64,000 bases of DNA from Pseudoxanthomonas sp. GM95 (GCF_900109775.1 NZ_FOAX01000001.1:1364001-1428000), one strand, 5' to 3'. Shown: positions 16,947 through 26,014, counted from the first letter of the stretch. Program-made: numbers and translations. Notes: generated from the sequence alone by a model not told the origin.

Positions 16947-17468
16947 ATGACTTCAAACGAACACCAGGCCAGCGTTGATGCGGCCGCCGACGCCCCGCAG
17001 GACGCCGAAACCGCCCTGCTGGCGCAGATCGAAACCCTGCGCAACGAGCTGGACCAGCTGCGCGCATCGGTCCTGCTGGACCGGGCCGACCTGGACAACC
17101 AGCGCAAGCGCGTGGCCCGCGACGTGGACAACGCCCGCAAGTTCGCCAACGAGAAGCTGCTCGGCCAGCTGATGCCGGTGTTCGACAGCCTGGACGCGGG
17201 CCTGACCGCCGCCGGCGCCGAACCCAGCCCGCTGCGCGAAGGCCTGGAGCTGACCCAGAAGCAGTTGCTGAAGGTGGCCGACGACAACGGCCTGACCGTG
17301 CTCGACCCGACCGGCCAGGCGTTCAATCCGGACCACCACCAGGCCATCAGCCAGGCCCCGGCCAACGGCGCGGCCCCGGGCAGCGTGCTGCAGGTGTTCC
17401 AGAAGGGCTACCTGCTCAACGAGCGCCTGCTGCGGCCGGCGCTGGTGGTGGTCGCGGCGCACGATTGA
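16947..17468 (+). CDS. grpE: Hsp70 nucleotide-exchange factor GrpE
   Basis: A 173-residue co-chaperone that releases ADP from DnaK. An acidic/Ala-rich N-terminus leads to a long coiled-coil (about residues 22-60) with [21 protein letters not shown], then [21 protein letters not shown]. The beta-wing domain shows [11 protein letters not shown] and the family end [21 protein letters not shown]. Length is slightly below the E. coli protein (197) because of a short N-terminal tail. It is preceded by a sigma-32 promoter and followed by a hairpin before the separate dnaK promoter. Confidence 0.97.
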   Translation: MTSNEHQASVDAAADAPQDAETALLAQIETLRNELDQLRASVLLDRADLDNQRKRVARDVDNARKFANEKLLGQLMPVFDSLDAGLTAAGAEPSPLREGLELTQKQLLKVADDNGLTVLDPTGQAFNPDHHQAISQAPANGAAPGSVLQVFQKGYLLNERLLRPALVVVAAHD

Positions 17469-17483
17469 GTGCGCCGCAGCGCT

Positions 17484-17510
17484 GATCGGTCCCTGACCGA
17501 TCGGAATTTT
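17484..17510 (+). terminator. Hairpin between grpE and dnaK, weak terminator or processing site
   Basis: GATCGGTC pairs with GACCGATC around a CCT loop and is followed by GGAATTTT. The short T-run suggests partial termination or mRNA processing just ahead of the dnaK promoter. Confidence 0.45.
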
Positions 17511-17524
17511 GTGTTCCACGGGCG

Positions 17525-17552
17525 CTTGAAGCCCGCCGGCACGTCCTCATAT
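17525..17552 (+). promoter_or_regulatory. Sigma-32 (RpoH) type heat-shock promoter for dnaK
   Basis: CTTGAA and CCTCATAT are separated by 14 bases, about 70 bases before the dnaK ATG. The spacing is identical to that of the promoter in front of grpE. Confidence 0.78.
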
Positions 17553-17621
17553 CGGGTTCATCGATCCGGCGCACGCCGGGTCCCCACCCAATAAACCTTC
17601 GCTTTTTACGGAGTCAGCATC

Positions 17622-19544
17622 ATGGGCAAGATCATCGGCATCGACCTCGGCACGACCAACTCGTGCGTGGCCATCATGGACGGCGGCAAGGCCCGCGTCA
17701 TCGAGAACTCGGAAGGCGACCGCACCACGCCTTCCATCGTCGCCTACACCAAGGACGGCGAAGTGCTGGTGGGCGCCTCGGCCAAGCGCCAGGCCGTCAC
17801 CAACCCCAAGAACACCTTCTACGCGGTGAAGCGCCTGATCGGCCGCAAGTTCACCGACGCCGAAGTGAAGAAGGACCTGGACCTGGTGCCGTACAGCATC
17901 CTGGCCCATGACAACGGCGATGCCTGGGTGGCCAGCAGCGACGGCAAGAAGATGGCGCCGCAGGAAATCTCCGCGCGCGTGCTGGAAAAGATGAAGAAGA
18001 CGGCCGAAGCCTACCTGGGCGAAACCGTCACCGAGGCCGTGATCACCGTGCCGGCCTACTTCAACGATAGCCAGCGCCAGGCGACCAAGGACGCCGGCAA
18101 GATCGCCGGCCTGGACGTCAAGCGCATCATCAACGAGCCGACCGCCGCAGCCCTGGCCTACGGCCTGGACAAGGGTGACTCGCAGGACCGCAAGATCGTC
18201 GTCTATGACCTGGGCGGCGGCACCTTCGACGTGTCGATCATCGAGATCGCCAACGTCGACGGCGAGAAGCAGTTCGAAGTGCTGGCCACCAACGGCGACA
18301 CCTTCCTGGGCGGCGAAGACTTCGACGCGCGCGTCATCGACTACCTCGTGGAAGAGTTCAACAAGGACCAGGGCATCGACCTGCGCAAGGATCCGTTGGC
18401 CCTGCAGCGCCTGAAGGACGCCGCCGAGCGCGCCAAGATCGAGCTGTCCTCCAGCCAGCAGACCGAAGTGAACCTGCCGTACGTCACCGCCGACGCCTCG
18501 GGCCCGAAGCACCTGAACATCAAGCTGACCCGCGCCAAGCTGGAAGCGCTGGTGGAAGACCTGATCAAGAAGTCGATCGAGCCGTGCCGCACCGCGCTGA
18601 ACGACGCCGGCCTGCGTGCCAGCGACATTGGCGAAGTGATCCTGGTCGGCGGCCAGACCCGCATGCCCAAGGTGCAGGCGGCGGTAACCGAGTTCTTCGG
18701 CAAGGAGCCGCGCAAGGACGTGAACCCCGACGAGGCCGTGGCGCTGGGCGCTGCGATCCAGGGCGGCGTGCTGGGCGGCGACGTCAAGGACGTGCTGCTG
18801 CTGGACGTGACCCCGCTGTCGCTGGGCATCGAGACCCTGGGTGGCGTGTTCACCAAGATCATCGAGAAGAACACCACCATCCCGACCAAGGCCTCGCAGA
18901 CCTTCTCCACCGCCGAGGACAACCAGTCGGCCGTGACCGTGCACGTGCTGCAGGGTGAGCGTGAGCAGGCCCGCTTCAACAAGTCGCTGGCCCGCTTCGA
19001 CCTGTCCGGCATCGATGCCGCGCCGCGCGGCATGCCGCAGGTGGAAGTGTCCTTCGACATCGACGCCAACGGCATCCTGCATGTGTCGGCCAAGGACAAG
19101 AAGACCAACAAGGAACAGAAGGTCGAGATCAAGGCCGGTTCGGGCCTGTCGGACGACGAGATCGCCCGGATGGTCGCCGACGCCGAAGCGCACCGCGACG
19201 AGGACAAGAAGTTCCAGGAACTGGTCGTGGCCCGCAACCAGGCCGATGGCCTGATCCACGCCACCCGCACCGCGATCACCGAGCATGGCGCCAAGGTCGG
19301 CGGCGATGTGATCGGCAAGGTCGAGGCCGCGCTGGCCGACCTGGAAACGGCGATGAAGGGCGACGACAAGGCCCAGATCGAAGCCAAGTCCAAGACCCTG
19401 GAAGAAGCCGGCCAGTCGCTGTACGCCGCCGCTTCGGCCGGCGAGCAGGGTGCAGGCCCGGAGTCGGGTGCGCAGCAGGCCAACCGCGCCGCCGATGACG
19501 TGGTGGACGCCGAGTTCACCGAGGTCAAGGACGACAAGAAGTAA
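17622..19544 (+). CDS. dnaK: Molecular chaperone DnaK (Hsp70)
   Basis: A 640-residue Hsp70 that folds and protects proteins with DnaJ and GrpE. The ATPase domain (about residues 1-385) has [27 protein letters not shown], the [11 protein letters not shown] phosphate loop and [15 protein letters not shown]. The linker [18 protein letters not shown] leads into the substrate-binding domain with NTTIPTK and a helical lid. The C-terminus is acidic with the usual charged tail ([11 protein letters not shown]). A GGAG site precedes the ATG. Codon use is strongly biased to C/G-ending codons, as expected for an abundant protein. A long terminator hairpin follows. Confidence 0.98.
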   Translation: MGKIIGIDLGTTNSCVAIMDGGKARVIENSEGDRTTPSIVAYTKDGEVLVGASAKRQAVTNPKNTFYAVKRLIGRKFTDAEVKKDLDLVPYSILAHDNGDAWVASSDGKKMAPQEISARVLEKMKKTAEAYLGETVTEAVITVPAYFNDSQRQATKDAGKIAGLDVKRIINEPTAAALAYGLDKGDSQDRKIVVYDLGGGTFDVSIIEIANVDGEKQFEVLATNGDTFLGGEDFDARVIDYLVEEFNKDQGIDLRKDPLALQRLKDAAERAKIELSSSQQTEVNLPYVTADASGPKHLNIKLTRAKLEALVEDLIKKSIEPCRTALNDAGLRASDIGEVILVGGQTRMPKVQAAVTEFFGKEPRKDVNPDEAVALGAAIQGGVLGGDVKDVLLLDVTPLSLGIETLGGVFTKIIEKNTTIPTKASQTFSTAEDNQSAVTVHVLQGEREQARFNKSLARFDLSGIDAAPRGMPQVEVSFDIDANGILHVSAKDKKTNKEQKVEIKAGSGLSDDEIARMVADAEAHRDEDKKFQELVVARNQADGLIHATRTAITEHGAKVGGDVIGKVEAALADLETAMKGDDKAQIEAKSKTLEEAGQSLYAAASAGEQGAGPESGAQQANRAADDVVDAEFTEVKDDKK

Positions 19545-19573
19545 GTCGCCCTTGAAGCACCGGCAACACTGAC

Positions 19574-19613
19574 GAAAGGAGCGGGGCCACGGCTCCGCTC
19601 CTTTCGGCGTTTT
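19574..19613 (+). terminator. Terminator or attenuator between dnaK and dnaJ
   Basis: GAAAGGAGCGG pairs perfectly with CCGCTCCTTTC, and further pairs extend the stem inward; it is followed by GGCGTTTTC. It would limit read-through from dnaK into dnaJ, in keeping with the lower amount of DnaJ needed. Confidence 0.75.
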
Positions 19614-19694
19614 CTAAGCAGCGCATCGTCATGGCGCCCATGCCCGGGCACACGGCGATGCAGGCTCCACCTTTCAAGCAGGCTTCCTTCGCCA

Positions 19695-20837
19695 ATGAGC
19701 AAACGCGACTACTACGAGGTGCTGGGTGTGGCCCGCACCGCCACCGACGACGAGCTGAAGAAGGCTTACCGTCGCTGTGCGATGAAGTTCCACCCTGACC
19801 GCAACCCCGGCGATGCATCGGCCGAGGCCTCGTTCAAGGAGTGCAAGGAGGCCTACGAAGTGCTGTCCGACGGCGGTAAGCGCCGCATCTACGACCAGCA
19901 CGGCCACGCCGCGTTCGAACACGGCATGGGCGGAGGCGGCGGGGGTGGAGCCGGCTTCGGCGGTGCCGACATGGGCGACATCTTCGGCGACATCTTCGGC
20001 AACATCTTTGGCGGTGGCGCCGGTGGTGGGCGTGCAGCACGTCGCGGGGCCGACATCGGCTACGTGATGGAACTGGACCTGGAGGAAGCCGTCGCCGGTG
20101 TCGAAAAGCGCATCGAGATCCCGACCATGGCCGCCTGCGAGCCCTGCCACGGCAGCGGTTCGGAAGACGGCAAGACCGAGACCTGCACCACCTGTGGCGG
20201 CCGCGGCCAGGTCCGCATGCAGCGCGGCATCTTCACCATGCAGCAGGCCTGCCCGCACTGCGAAGGCCGCGGCCAGGTCATCCGCAACCCCTGCAAGACC
20301 TGCCACGGCGCCGGCCGCCTGGAAGAAGAACGCGTGCTGTCGGTGAAGATCCCGGCTGGCGTGGACAGCGGCGATCGCATCCGCCTGTCCGGCGAAGGCG
20401 AGGCCGGTCCGTCCGGCACGCCTGCCGGCGACCTGTACGTGGAAGTGCGCGTGCGCGACCACGATATCTTTCAGCGCGACGGCGACGACCTGCACTGCGA
20501 CGTGCCGATCCGCATTTCGCAGGCGGCACTCGGCGATACCGTGCGTGTGCCCACGCTGGGCGGCGAGGCCGAGATCCGCGTCCCGGCCGAAACCCAGACC
20601 GGCAAGCTGTTCCGCTTGCGCGGCAAAGGCGTCAAGTCGGTGCGCAGCCGCTCCACCGGCGACCTGTTCTGCAAGGTCGTGGTCGAAACCCCGGTCAACC
20701 TGACGACCGAGCAGCGCGAGCTGCTGCAGAAGTTCGAGGCGACCTTCGTCGGCGAGGACGAGGCGCGCAAGCACTCGCCCAAGTCGGCCACGTTCCTCGA
20801 TGGCGTCAAGGGTTTCTGGGACCGGATGACGTCCTGA
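19695..20837 (+). CDS. dnaJ: Co-chaperone DnaJ (Hsp40)
   Basis: A 380-residue type I Hsp40. The J domain (1-70) has [20 protein letters not shown] and the HPD motif in [11 protein letters not shown] Gly/Phe-rich linker (about 75-115) is long in glycine. The zinc-binding region has four repeats, [24 protein letters not shown] and CKTCHGAG. The C-terminal substrate domains contain [21 protein letters not shown] and [14 protein letters not shown]. It stimulates DnaK ATPase and brings it clients. The chosen start is the only good one for the J domain. No clear heat-shock promoter of its own is visible in the 150 bases upstream, so it may depend on dnaK read-through. Confidence 0.97.
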   Translation: MSKRDYYEVLGVARTATDDELKKAYRRCAMKFHPDRNPGDASAEASFKECKEAYEVLSDGGKRRIYDQHGHAAFEHGMGGGGGGGAGFGGADMGDIFGDIFGNIFGGGAGGGRAARRGADIGYVMELDLEEAVAGVEKRIEIPTMAACEPCHGSGSEDGKTETCTTCGGRGQVRMQRGIFTMQQACPHCEGRGQVIRNPCKTCHGAGRLEEERVLSVKIPAGVDSGDRIRLSGEGEAGPSGTPAGDLYVEVRVRDHDIFQRDGDDLHCDVPIRISQAALGDTVRVPTLGGEAEIRVPAETQTGKLFRLRGKGVKSVRSRSTGDLFCKVVVETPVNLTTEQRELLQKFEATFVGEDEARKHSPKSATFLDGVKGFWDRMTS

Positions 20838-20917
20838 GAAATCTTCCTTGAATGGGCCCAGAAGATGGACCCGTCTGCGATTCTAGGTCCGTAGGAGATG
20901 TGCTTGCACGCGTCCCA

Positions 20918-22204
20918 ATGTCGATAAGTCAACTCAATGGGGGGCGCACCCGGCGCTTCAGGGACATCCTGTTTTCTGCGCCAGCGATGTTCGCGTTTTC
21001 ATGCCTGCTGATTTTTAGCAGGAGGGTCGATGCACTGACGAATGCCCAATTCTGGGCGGAAGATGGTGTCATCTGGTATCGGCAGGCTTACGAACTTGGG
21101 GTGGCAAGCCTGCTTCATTCCCAGAACGGGTATTTCCAGACTGTGTCGCGCATGACTGCGTTGTTGAGTCTGAATGTTCCGTTGGAATATGCGCCTTTAT
21201 TTTTTAACCTGGTCGCACTCTTCTTCAATGCGCTTCCTGTGCTTCTCATCAATGGCGCAAGAGGGGTTGAACTGCTTGCAGACCGGCGTGTCAGGTTGCT
21301 GCTGAGCTTTCTCTATGTGGCGCATCCGTATTCGGGCGAGGTCCACGTTAACGTTACGAACATTCATTGGCATCTGGCAGTGGCTGCATTGCTGGTGATC
21401 TTTTTTAATGACTGGCGAGGAAGCTTCAGGAAAATATCTGACCTTTTTCTTGTCGTTCTGTGCGGGTTGAGTGGAACTTTTGCATTGTTTCTTGCGCCTA
21501 TTGCAGTCTGGCGCCATTGGATGAGTCGGTCCCGGAGGTCCCTGGCTCTCGCGGCACTGATGTCTCTTTGTGCCGTGCTGCAGCTCTTCTTTATTCTGGC
21601 GACGCCAGAAACAAGAACGGCCGCCCCAAATGGAGCGACCTTTGAGCTGTTCTGGAAAATTGTCGGGGGGCAGGTTGTGCTCGGGGGGCTGTTGGGAGAT
21701 ATGTGGCTCCGTGTAGCCAACCGCTCCTGGTGGAGCGCTTCTTGGATCCCCTCGTGCGTGGTTTCCGTTGTTGCCGTGCTGCTGATGGCACGGGCTTGGT
21801 TCAAAGGTGGTCCAAGGATAATGATGGTCGTCGCGCTTGGCGGCATGGTGTTTGGGGCCGCATTGTTGTCACCCCAAATATCCAGCGCGGAGCCACAGTG
21901 GCCGATTTTCTCTCGATCCACCGCGGGCGGAAGGTATGCGTTCTTGCCGATCCTCGCGATGTATGTATGCATCCTCTGGCAGGTCTTCCATGAAGGTCGT
22001 CGGCCTGTTCGAGTGGTGGCGTCGGCGATGCTTGCATGCGTTCTCTTCGTTGCGATTCCACATAGCTGGGTTCTACCGCCGTATCAGGATTTTGAATTTT
22101 CCAGAAGCGCGCAGCGTTTTGAGGCTGCGCGGGCTGGATCGGTGATTCAGATTCCGATCAATCCTTCTGGCTGGGTCCTGAGCCTCAAGAAGCGCCAAGA
22201 CTGA
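20918..22204 (+). CDS. Polytopic membrane protein of unknown function, atypical base composition
   Basis: A protein of about 428 residues with roughly ten hydrophobic segments; it resembles membrane proteins of the glycosyltransferase-C type only in general layout. Landmarks are NAQFWAEDGVIWYRQAYELG after the first helix, YVAHPYSGEVHVNVTNIHWHL (shown in part), and an acidic/aromatic ending. An early acidic loop with Glu-Asp is typical of GT-C enzymes, but no family is claimed. Its sequence is clearly poorer in G+C than all neighbours, with T/A-ending codons and Phe/Ile/Ser-rich content, suggesting horizontal acquisition. The start is uncertain: an AGGAG lies 20 bases before the chosen ATG, and an upstream ATG and GTG are in frame. 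Its stop overlaps the tyrA start by one base (TGATG). Confidence 0.75.
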   Translation: MSISQLNGGRTRRFRDILFSAPAMFAFSCLLIFSRRVDALTNAQFWAEDGVIWYRQAYELGVASLLHSQNGYFQTVSRMTALLSLNVPLEYAPLFFNLVALFFNALPVLLINGARGVELLADRRVRLLLSFLYVAHPYSGEVHVNVTNIHWHLAVAALLVIFFNDWRGSFRKISDLFLVVLCGLSGTFALFLAPIAVWRHWMSRSRRSLALAALMSLCAVLQLFFILATPETRTAAPNGATFELFWKIVGGQVVLGGLLGDMWLRVANRSWWSASWIPSCVVSVVAVLLMARAWFKGGPRIMMVVALGGMVFGAALLSPQISSAEPQWPIFSRSTAGGRYAFLPILAMYVCILWQVFHEGRRPVRVVASAMLACVLFVAIPHSWVLPPYQDFEFSRSAQRFEAARAGSVIQIPINPSGWVLSLKKRQD

Positions 22205-23820
22205 TGGGTAGTCTCGTTACTAAGAATCGTGAAATATGCGTGGGAATCGTCGGCAGTGCCGGCGCGTATGGGCGCTGGCTTGGCCAGTTCCTGCAGCGGC
22301 ACCTGGGCCTGCAGGTCATCGGCCACGATCCGGCCGATCCGCAGTCGCATTCGCCCGAGGCGCTGATCGAACAGGCGCAGGTGCTGGTGTTCAGCGCGCC
22401 GATCCGCGTCACCGCCGGCCTGATCCAGGATTACGTAAGCCTGGCCGCCGGTCGCGAGCGCGGCCAGCTGTGGATGGACCTGACCTCGATCAAATCCGGG
22501 CCGGTCGCGGCGATGCTGAGCTCGCAGGCCGAAGTCGTCGGCCTGCATCCGATGTCCGCGCCGCCGAAATCTCCGACGCTCAAGGGCCGGCCGATGGTGG
22601 TGTGCGAGGCGCGCCTGGACACCTGGCGGCCGTGGCTTCAGACCTTGCTCGATGGGCTGGAAGCGCAGTGCGTGCGCACCAGCCCCGAGCACCACGACCA
22701 GGTGATGGCGCTGGTGCAGGCGATGGTCCACGCCGGTCATCTGGCCCAGGCCGGCGTGCTGCGTCGCTACGCCGATCGCGTCGGCTCGCTGGCTGAGCTG
22801 TTCCCGTATCGCTCGGCCTCGTTTGAGATGGATGGCGCGATGATCGCGCGCATCCTCTCGCTCAACCCGGCGATCTACGAGGACATCCAGTTCGGCAATC
22901 CGCACGTGCCGGAGGTGCTCGACACGCTGGTCGAGGAACTCTCGGCGCTGCGCGACCAGGTGGGCGAGGGTGGCGAGGCCGCGCGCGGCGCGTTCCGCCA
23001 GCACCTGCTGGCCGACAACAAGGCTGCGATCGGCAGCGACGCGCTGGCCGACGGCAACTACCGCTTCGAGCGCATCGGCTATCTGCTGGCCGACCTGGCC
23101 GAGCCCTGCAGCCTGTCGGTGCATCTGCCGCTGGACCAGCCGGGCTCGCTGCGCGCGATGCTGCACGTGTTCGAACGACACGGCGTGAGCATCGCCTCGC
23201 TGCATTCGCTGCGCAATCCAGCCGGCGAAGTGCATTTTCGCCTGGGTTTCGACACCGGCACCGATCTGGTCGCCTTGGCTGCGGCGGCCGATGAAGTCGA
23301 CGCGAGCGGGATCGGCCGGGTGCTGGATCGCAATGTGTTCGCGACCGATCTGCTGGCACGCCCGGTGACCGGAAAACTCGGCGTTGCCGACCTGCAGCGC
23401 CGGCCGGCGACCGAAGACGACATCCCCGCACTGCTGGCCCTGCGCGAAGCCACGATGCGTGCGCACATGGAAAATTCCGGCGCCGATGCATCGCCGGCCA
23501 GCATGCGCACGCGCTTGCTCAACGGCTATCAGCACGCCGATGTGCTGCTGCATGAAGGCCGCATCGCCGGCCTGCTCAAGCTCGACCGCAGCGGCGCCGA
23601 CTACGTGGTGATGCAGATCCAGGTCGCGCCCGCGCTGCAGGGCTTCGGCCTGGGCAAGGCGCTGCTGCTGGACTACATCGAAGAAGCCCGCAGTGCCGGC
23701 AAGGACGTTACGTTGCACGTGCTCAAGGCCAATCCGGCGCGCGGCTTGTACGAGCGCCTGGGCTTCGTGGTGGAAGGCGAAGACCCGCAGGAATTCCACA
23801 TGCGGTTGACGCTGCGCTAG
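22204..23820 (+). CDS. tyrA: Prephenate dehydrogenase (TyrA) fused to ACT and GNAT acetyltransferase domains
   Basis: A 538-residue three-domain protein. Residues 10-270 are a TyrA-type dehydrogenase: NAD-binding VGIVGSAGAYGRW, WMDLTSIKSGP, and GLHPMSAPP with His115 in the position of the TyrA catalytic HPM motif. This part should oxidise prephenate to 4-hydroxyphenylpyruvate for tyrosine synthesis. Residues of about 300-375 form an ACT domain (SLSVHLPLDQPGSLRAML and HGVSIASLHSLR), likely for feedback by tyrosine or phenylalanine. Residues of about 396-538 are a GNAT acetyltransferase with the acetyl-CoA loop QGFGLGKALL and NPARGLYERLGF. The role of the GNAT part is unknown. The start overlaps the upstream stop codon by one base, pointing to coupled translation with a gene of foreign look. 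Confidence 0.88.
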   Translation: MGSLVTKNREICVGIVGSAGAYGRWLGQFLQRHLGLQVIGHDPADPQSHSPEALIEQAQVLVFSAPIRVTAGLIQDYVSLAAGRERGQLWMDLTSIKSGPVAAMLSSQAEVVGLHPMSAPPKSPTLKGRPMVVCEARLDTWRPWLQTLLDGLEAQCVRTSPEHHDQVMALVQAMVHAGHLAQAGVLRRYADRVGSLAELFPYRSASFEMDGAMIARILSLNPAIYEDIQFGNPHVPEVLDTLVEELSALRDQVGEGGEAARGAFRQHLLADNKAAIGSDALADGNYRFERIGYLLADLAEPCSLSVHLPLDQPGSLRAMLHVFERHGVSIASLHSLRNPAGEVHFRLGFDTGTDLVALAAAADEVDASGIGRVLDRNVFATDLLARPVTGKLGVADLQRRPATEDDIPALLALREATMRAHMENSGADASPASMRTRLLNGYQHADVLLHEGRIAGLLKLDRSGADYVVMQIQVAPALQGFGLGKALLLDYIEEARSAGKDVTLHVLKANPARGLYERLGFVVEGEDPQEFHMRLTLR

Positions 23821-23828
23821 GCCATCCA

Positions 23829-23952
23829 CTTCATCCACAAAAGCTGTGGATGAAGTTCCGCACAAACCTGTGGACAACTTTCACAGGCCGCGCGGCGTAA
23901 GGCTCGCCAACGGTTTGGTCAATTTTTCACCAGCGAAGGATGCTGTGGAAAA
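23829..23952. promoter_or_regulatory. Cluster of DnaA-box-like nonamers and a hairpin after tyrA
   Basis: Within 125 bases there are four sequences close to the DnaA box TTATCCACA: TCATCCACA at 23831, its inverse at 23845, the inverse of TTGTCCACA at 23869, and the inverse of TTTTCCACA at 23944 (the last fits the TTWTNCACA consensus exactly). The first two form an 11-pair stem (CTTCATCCACA facing TGTGGATGAAG) that could also be a weak terminator for tyrA. A DnaA-binding role is inference. Confidence 0.35.
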
Positions 23953-23987
23953 TCCCTTGCCACTGCATCGGCGGCAGTGCTAGGCGT

Positions 23988-24001
23988 TTGAAGCGCTTCA
24001 A
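23988..24001. promoter_or_regulatory. Perfect 14-bp palindrome upstream of the aminotransferase
   Basis: TTGAAGCGCTTCAA equals its reverse complement and has the central CG and TGAA/TTCA arms of LacI-family (FruR/CcpA-like) operators. It lies about 84 bases before the aminotransferase ATG. No cognate regulator is in the window. Confidence 0.4.
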
Positions 24002-24084
24002 GCTGCACCGGCAGCGCAACAAGCGCCCGCGTTTTTCACGCACTGCAGCGCGTCTGCGCAAAGCACGCGCGGTATCCTTGGGCC

Positions 24085-25290
24085 ATGAACAACCAGATCA
24101 CCCTGTCCCAGCGCGCCCTGGCCCTTACCAGCTCGGCGATCCGCGAAATCCTCAAGGTCACCGAGCGTCCCGAGGTGATTTCCTTCGCTGGCGGTCTGCC
24201 GTCCGGCTCGACCTTCCCGGTCGAGCGCATGCGCGCGGCGACCAACAAGGTCCTGGACGAAGCGCCGCAGGCCGCGTTGCAATATGGCCCGACCGAGGGC
24301 TACCTGCCGCTGCGCGAATGGGTGGCCGCACGGCTGGCCCGCAATGGCGCGCCGGTGAGCGCAGCCAACGTGCTGATCGTGACCGGCTCGCAGCAGGGTC
24401 TGGACCTGCTGGGCAAGACCCTGGTCGACGAAGGCAGCAAGGTGCTGGTGGAAACGCCGAGCTACCTCGGGGCCTTGCAGTCGTTCTCGCTGTTCCGTCC
24501 CGCGTTCGTCGGCATGCCCTCGGACGAGGATGGCATCGACACCGATGCGTTGACGCCCGAGCTGCTGGCCGGTGCGCGCTTCATGTACTGCCTGCCCAAC
24601 TTCCAGAACCCGACCGGCAAGCGCCTGCCGCTGGAGCGCCGCAAGGAATTGGTCGCCAAGGCGCTGGCCGCCGGCGTGCCGGTAGTCGAGGACGATCCTT
24701 ACGGCGAACTCAGCTACAACGGCGAGCTGCTGCCCAGCCTGCTGTCGCTCAACCCGGAGGGCGGCATCTACATGGGCTCGTTTTCCAAGGTGCTGGCCCC
24801 GGGCCTGCGCCTGGGCTACGTGGTCGCGCCCGAGCCGCTGTATTCCAAGCTGGTCCAGGCCAAGCAGGCCACCGACCTGCACACGCCATCCTTCACCCAG
24901 CGCATCGTCTACGAAACGCTGCAGGACGACTTCCTGGAAACGCACATCCCGACCATCCGCGATCTCTACGGCAGCCAGTGCCAGCTGATGCTGTCGGCGC
25001 TGGAGCAGTACTTCCCGCCCGAGGCGCAGTGGACCCGGCCCGAAGGCGGCATGTTCATCTGGGTCACATTGCCCAAGGGCATCGACACCACCCAGCTGCT
25101 GGCCAAGGCGATCGCGCAGAACGTGGCCTTCGTGCCCGGCGCGCCGTTCTACGCCAACGATCCGCAGATCAATACGCTGCGCCTGTCGTTCGTGACGGTG
25201 CCGGCGGCCAGGATCGAGGCGGGCATGAAGATCCTCGGGGCGCTGGTGAAGGCCGAGATCGACGCGTTGCCATCTGCAGTAGCCGCCTGA
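24085..25290 (+). CDS. Class I PLP-dependent aminotransferase (2-aminoadipate/aromatic type)
   Basis: A 401-residue fold-type I aminotransferase close to LysN/2-aminoadipate and multi-substrate aromatic aminotransferases. It opens with ISFAGGLPSGSTFPVE, has LQYGPTEGYLPLREWVA and the PLP-stacking segment VTGSQQGLDLLGKTL. NFQNPTGKRLPLERR leads to the PLP-phosphate/ring contacts VVEDDPYGELSY, then the PLP-binding lysine in GSFSKVLAPGLRLGY. The carboxylate-binding Arg is in LRLSFVTV. The real substrate is uncertain; its position after a TyrA-like gene suggests aromatic amino acids, while the following dapB suggests lysine-pathway acids. A clear ribosome-binding site was not seen, but the start fits the family. 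The gap to dapB is 10 bases. Confidence 0.88.
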   Translation: MNNQITLSQRALALTSSAIREILKVTERPEVISFAGGLPSGSTFPVERMRAATNKVLDEAPQAALQYGPTEGYLPLREWVAARLARNGAPVSAANVLIVTGSQQGLDLLGKTLVDEGSKVLVETPSYLGALQSFSLFRPAFVGMPSDEDGIDTDALTPELLAGARFMYCLPNFQNPTGKRLPLERRKELVAKALAAGVPVVEDDPYGELSYNGELLPSLLSLNPEGGIYMGSFSKVLAPGLRLGYVVAPEPLYSKLVQAKQATDLHTPSFTQRIVYETLQDDFLETHIPTIRDLYGSQCQLMLSALEQYFPPEAQWTRPEGGMFIWVTLPKGIDTTQLLAKAIAQNVAFVPGAPFYANDPQINTLRLSFVTVPAARIEAGMKILGALVKAEIDALPSAVAA

Positions 25291-25300
25291 GGATTCCACG

Positions 25301-26014
25301 ATGACCACTCCCTTGCGCGTGCTGATCCACGGCGCGTCCGGCCGCATGGGCCAGGCGCTGCTGCGCCTGGCGGCCGAAAACGAGCATCTGGCTGTGGTAG
25401 CCGCCGTGACCCGGCGTTCTCCTGCGGCGCGCGTGGTCGATGGCGTGGCGTATTTCGCCGCCGGCGAATTGGCTGGCGTGCCGGCGTTCGATGTCGCCAT
25501 CGATTTCAGTCTGCCCGAGGGCTTCGACCCGATCCTGGCCTTGTGCGTTGAGCGCAACGCTGCGCTGGTGTCGGGCACGACCGGCCTGTCCGAGGCCCAG
25601 CGCAGCGCATTGCAGGCGGCCTCGGAAGGGATTGCCGTGGTCTGGGCCTCCAACTTCAGCCTGGGCGTGGCGGTGCTGGCCGAACTGGTCGAGCGCGCGG
25701 CCGCCGCGTTGCAGGGCTGGGACTGCGACATCGTCGAGTCCCATCACGTGCACAAGCAGGACGCGCCTTCGGGCACGGCGTTGACCCTGGGGCAGGGCGC
25801 GGAGCTTGGCGGCGCCACGCCGCGCTATGCCAGCCTGCGCGCCGGCGACATCGTCGGCGAGCATCTGGTCCAGTTCACCGGGCTGGGCGAGCGGGTGGAG
25901 CTGACCCACCGGGCGACCAACCGTGACATCTTCGTGCGCGGTGCGTTGCACGCAGCGCAACGACTGGTCGCGCGAAAGCCCGGCCTATACCGCGTTCGCG
26001 ACCTTTTGGACTGA
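25301..26014 (+). CDS. dapB: 4-hydroxy-tetrahydrodipicolinate reductase DapB
   Basis: A 237-residue NAD(P)H enzyme of lysine and diaminopimelate synthesis. The Rossmann opening is VLIHGASGRMGQALLRL. The family signature appears as VSGTTGLSEAQ and SNFSLGVAVLAELV, and the catalytic segment is ESHHVHKQDAPSGTALTLG, with the His pair and the active-site Lys. The end GELTHRATNRDIFVRGAL-type segment (ELTHRATNRDIFVRGALH) is also conserved. It is a little shorter than the E. coli enzyme (273) because of a compact central loop. It precedes carAB, a common order in proteobacteria. Confidence 0.96.
   Translation: MTTPLRVLIHGASGRMGQALLRLAAENEHLAVVAAVTRRSPAARVVDGVAYFAAGELAGVPAFDVAIDFSLPEGFDPILALCVERNAALVSGTTGLSEAQRSALQAASEGIAVVWASNFSLGVAVLAELVERAAAALQGWDCDIVESHHVHKQDAPSGTALTLGQGAELGGATPRYASLRAGDIVGEHLVQFTGLGERVELTHRATNRDIFVRGALHAAQRLVARKPGLYRVRDLLD

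Noticed and set aside
15740-17621. CIRCE operator in the hrcA-grpE-dnaK region
   Set aside because: A search by eye for TTAGCACTC-N9-GAGTGCTAA and near variants found nothing; only a stray GAGTGC occurs.
23829-24001. Replication origin (oriC)
   Set aside because: The DnaA-like boxes are few, only one fits the consensus well, there is no long AT-rich unwinding element, and dnaA/dnaN/gyrB are not here.
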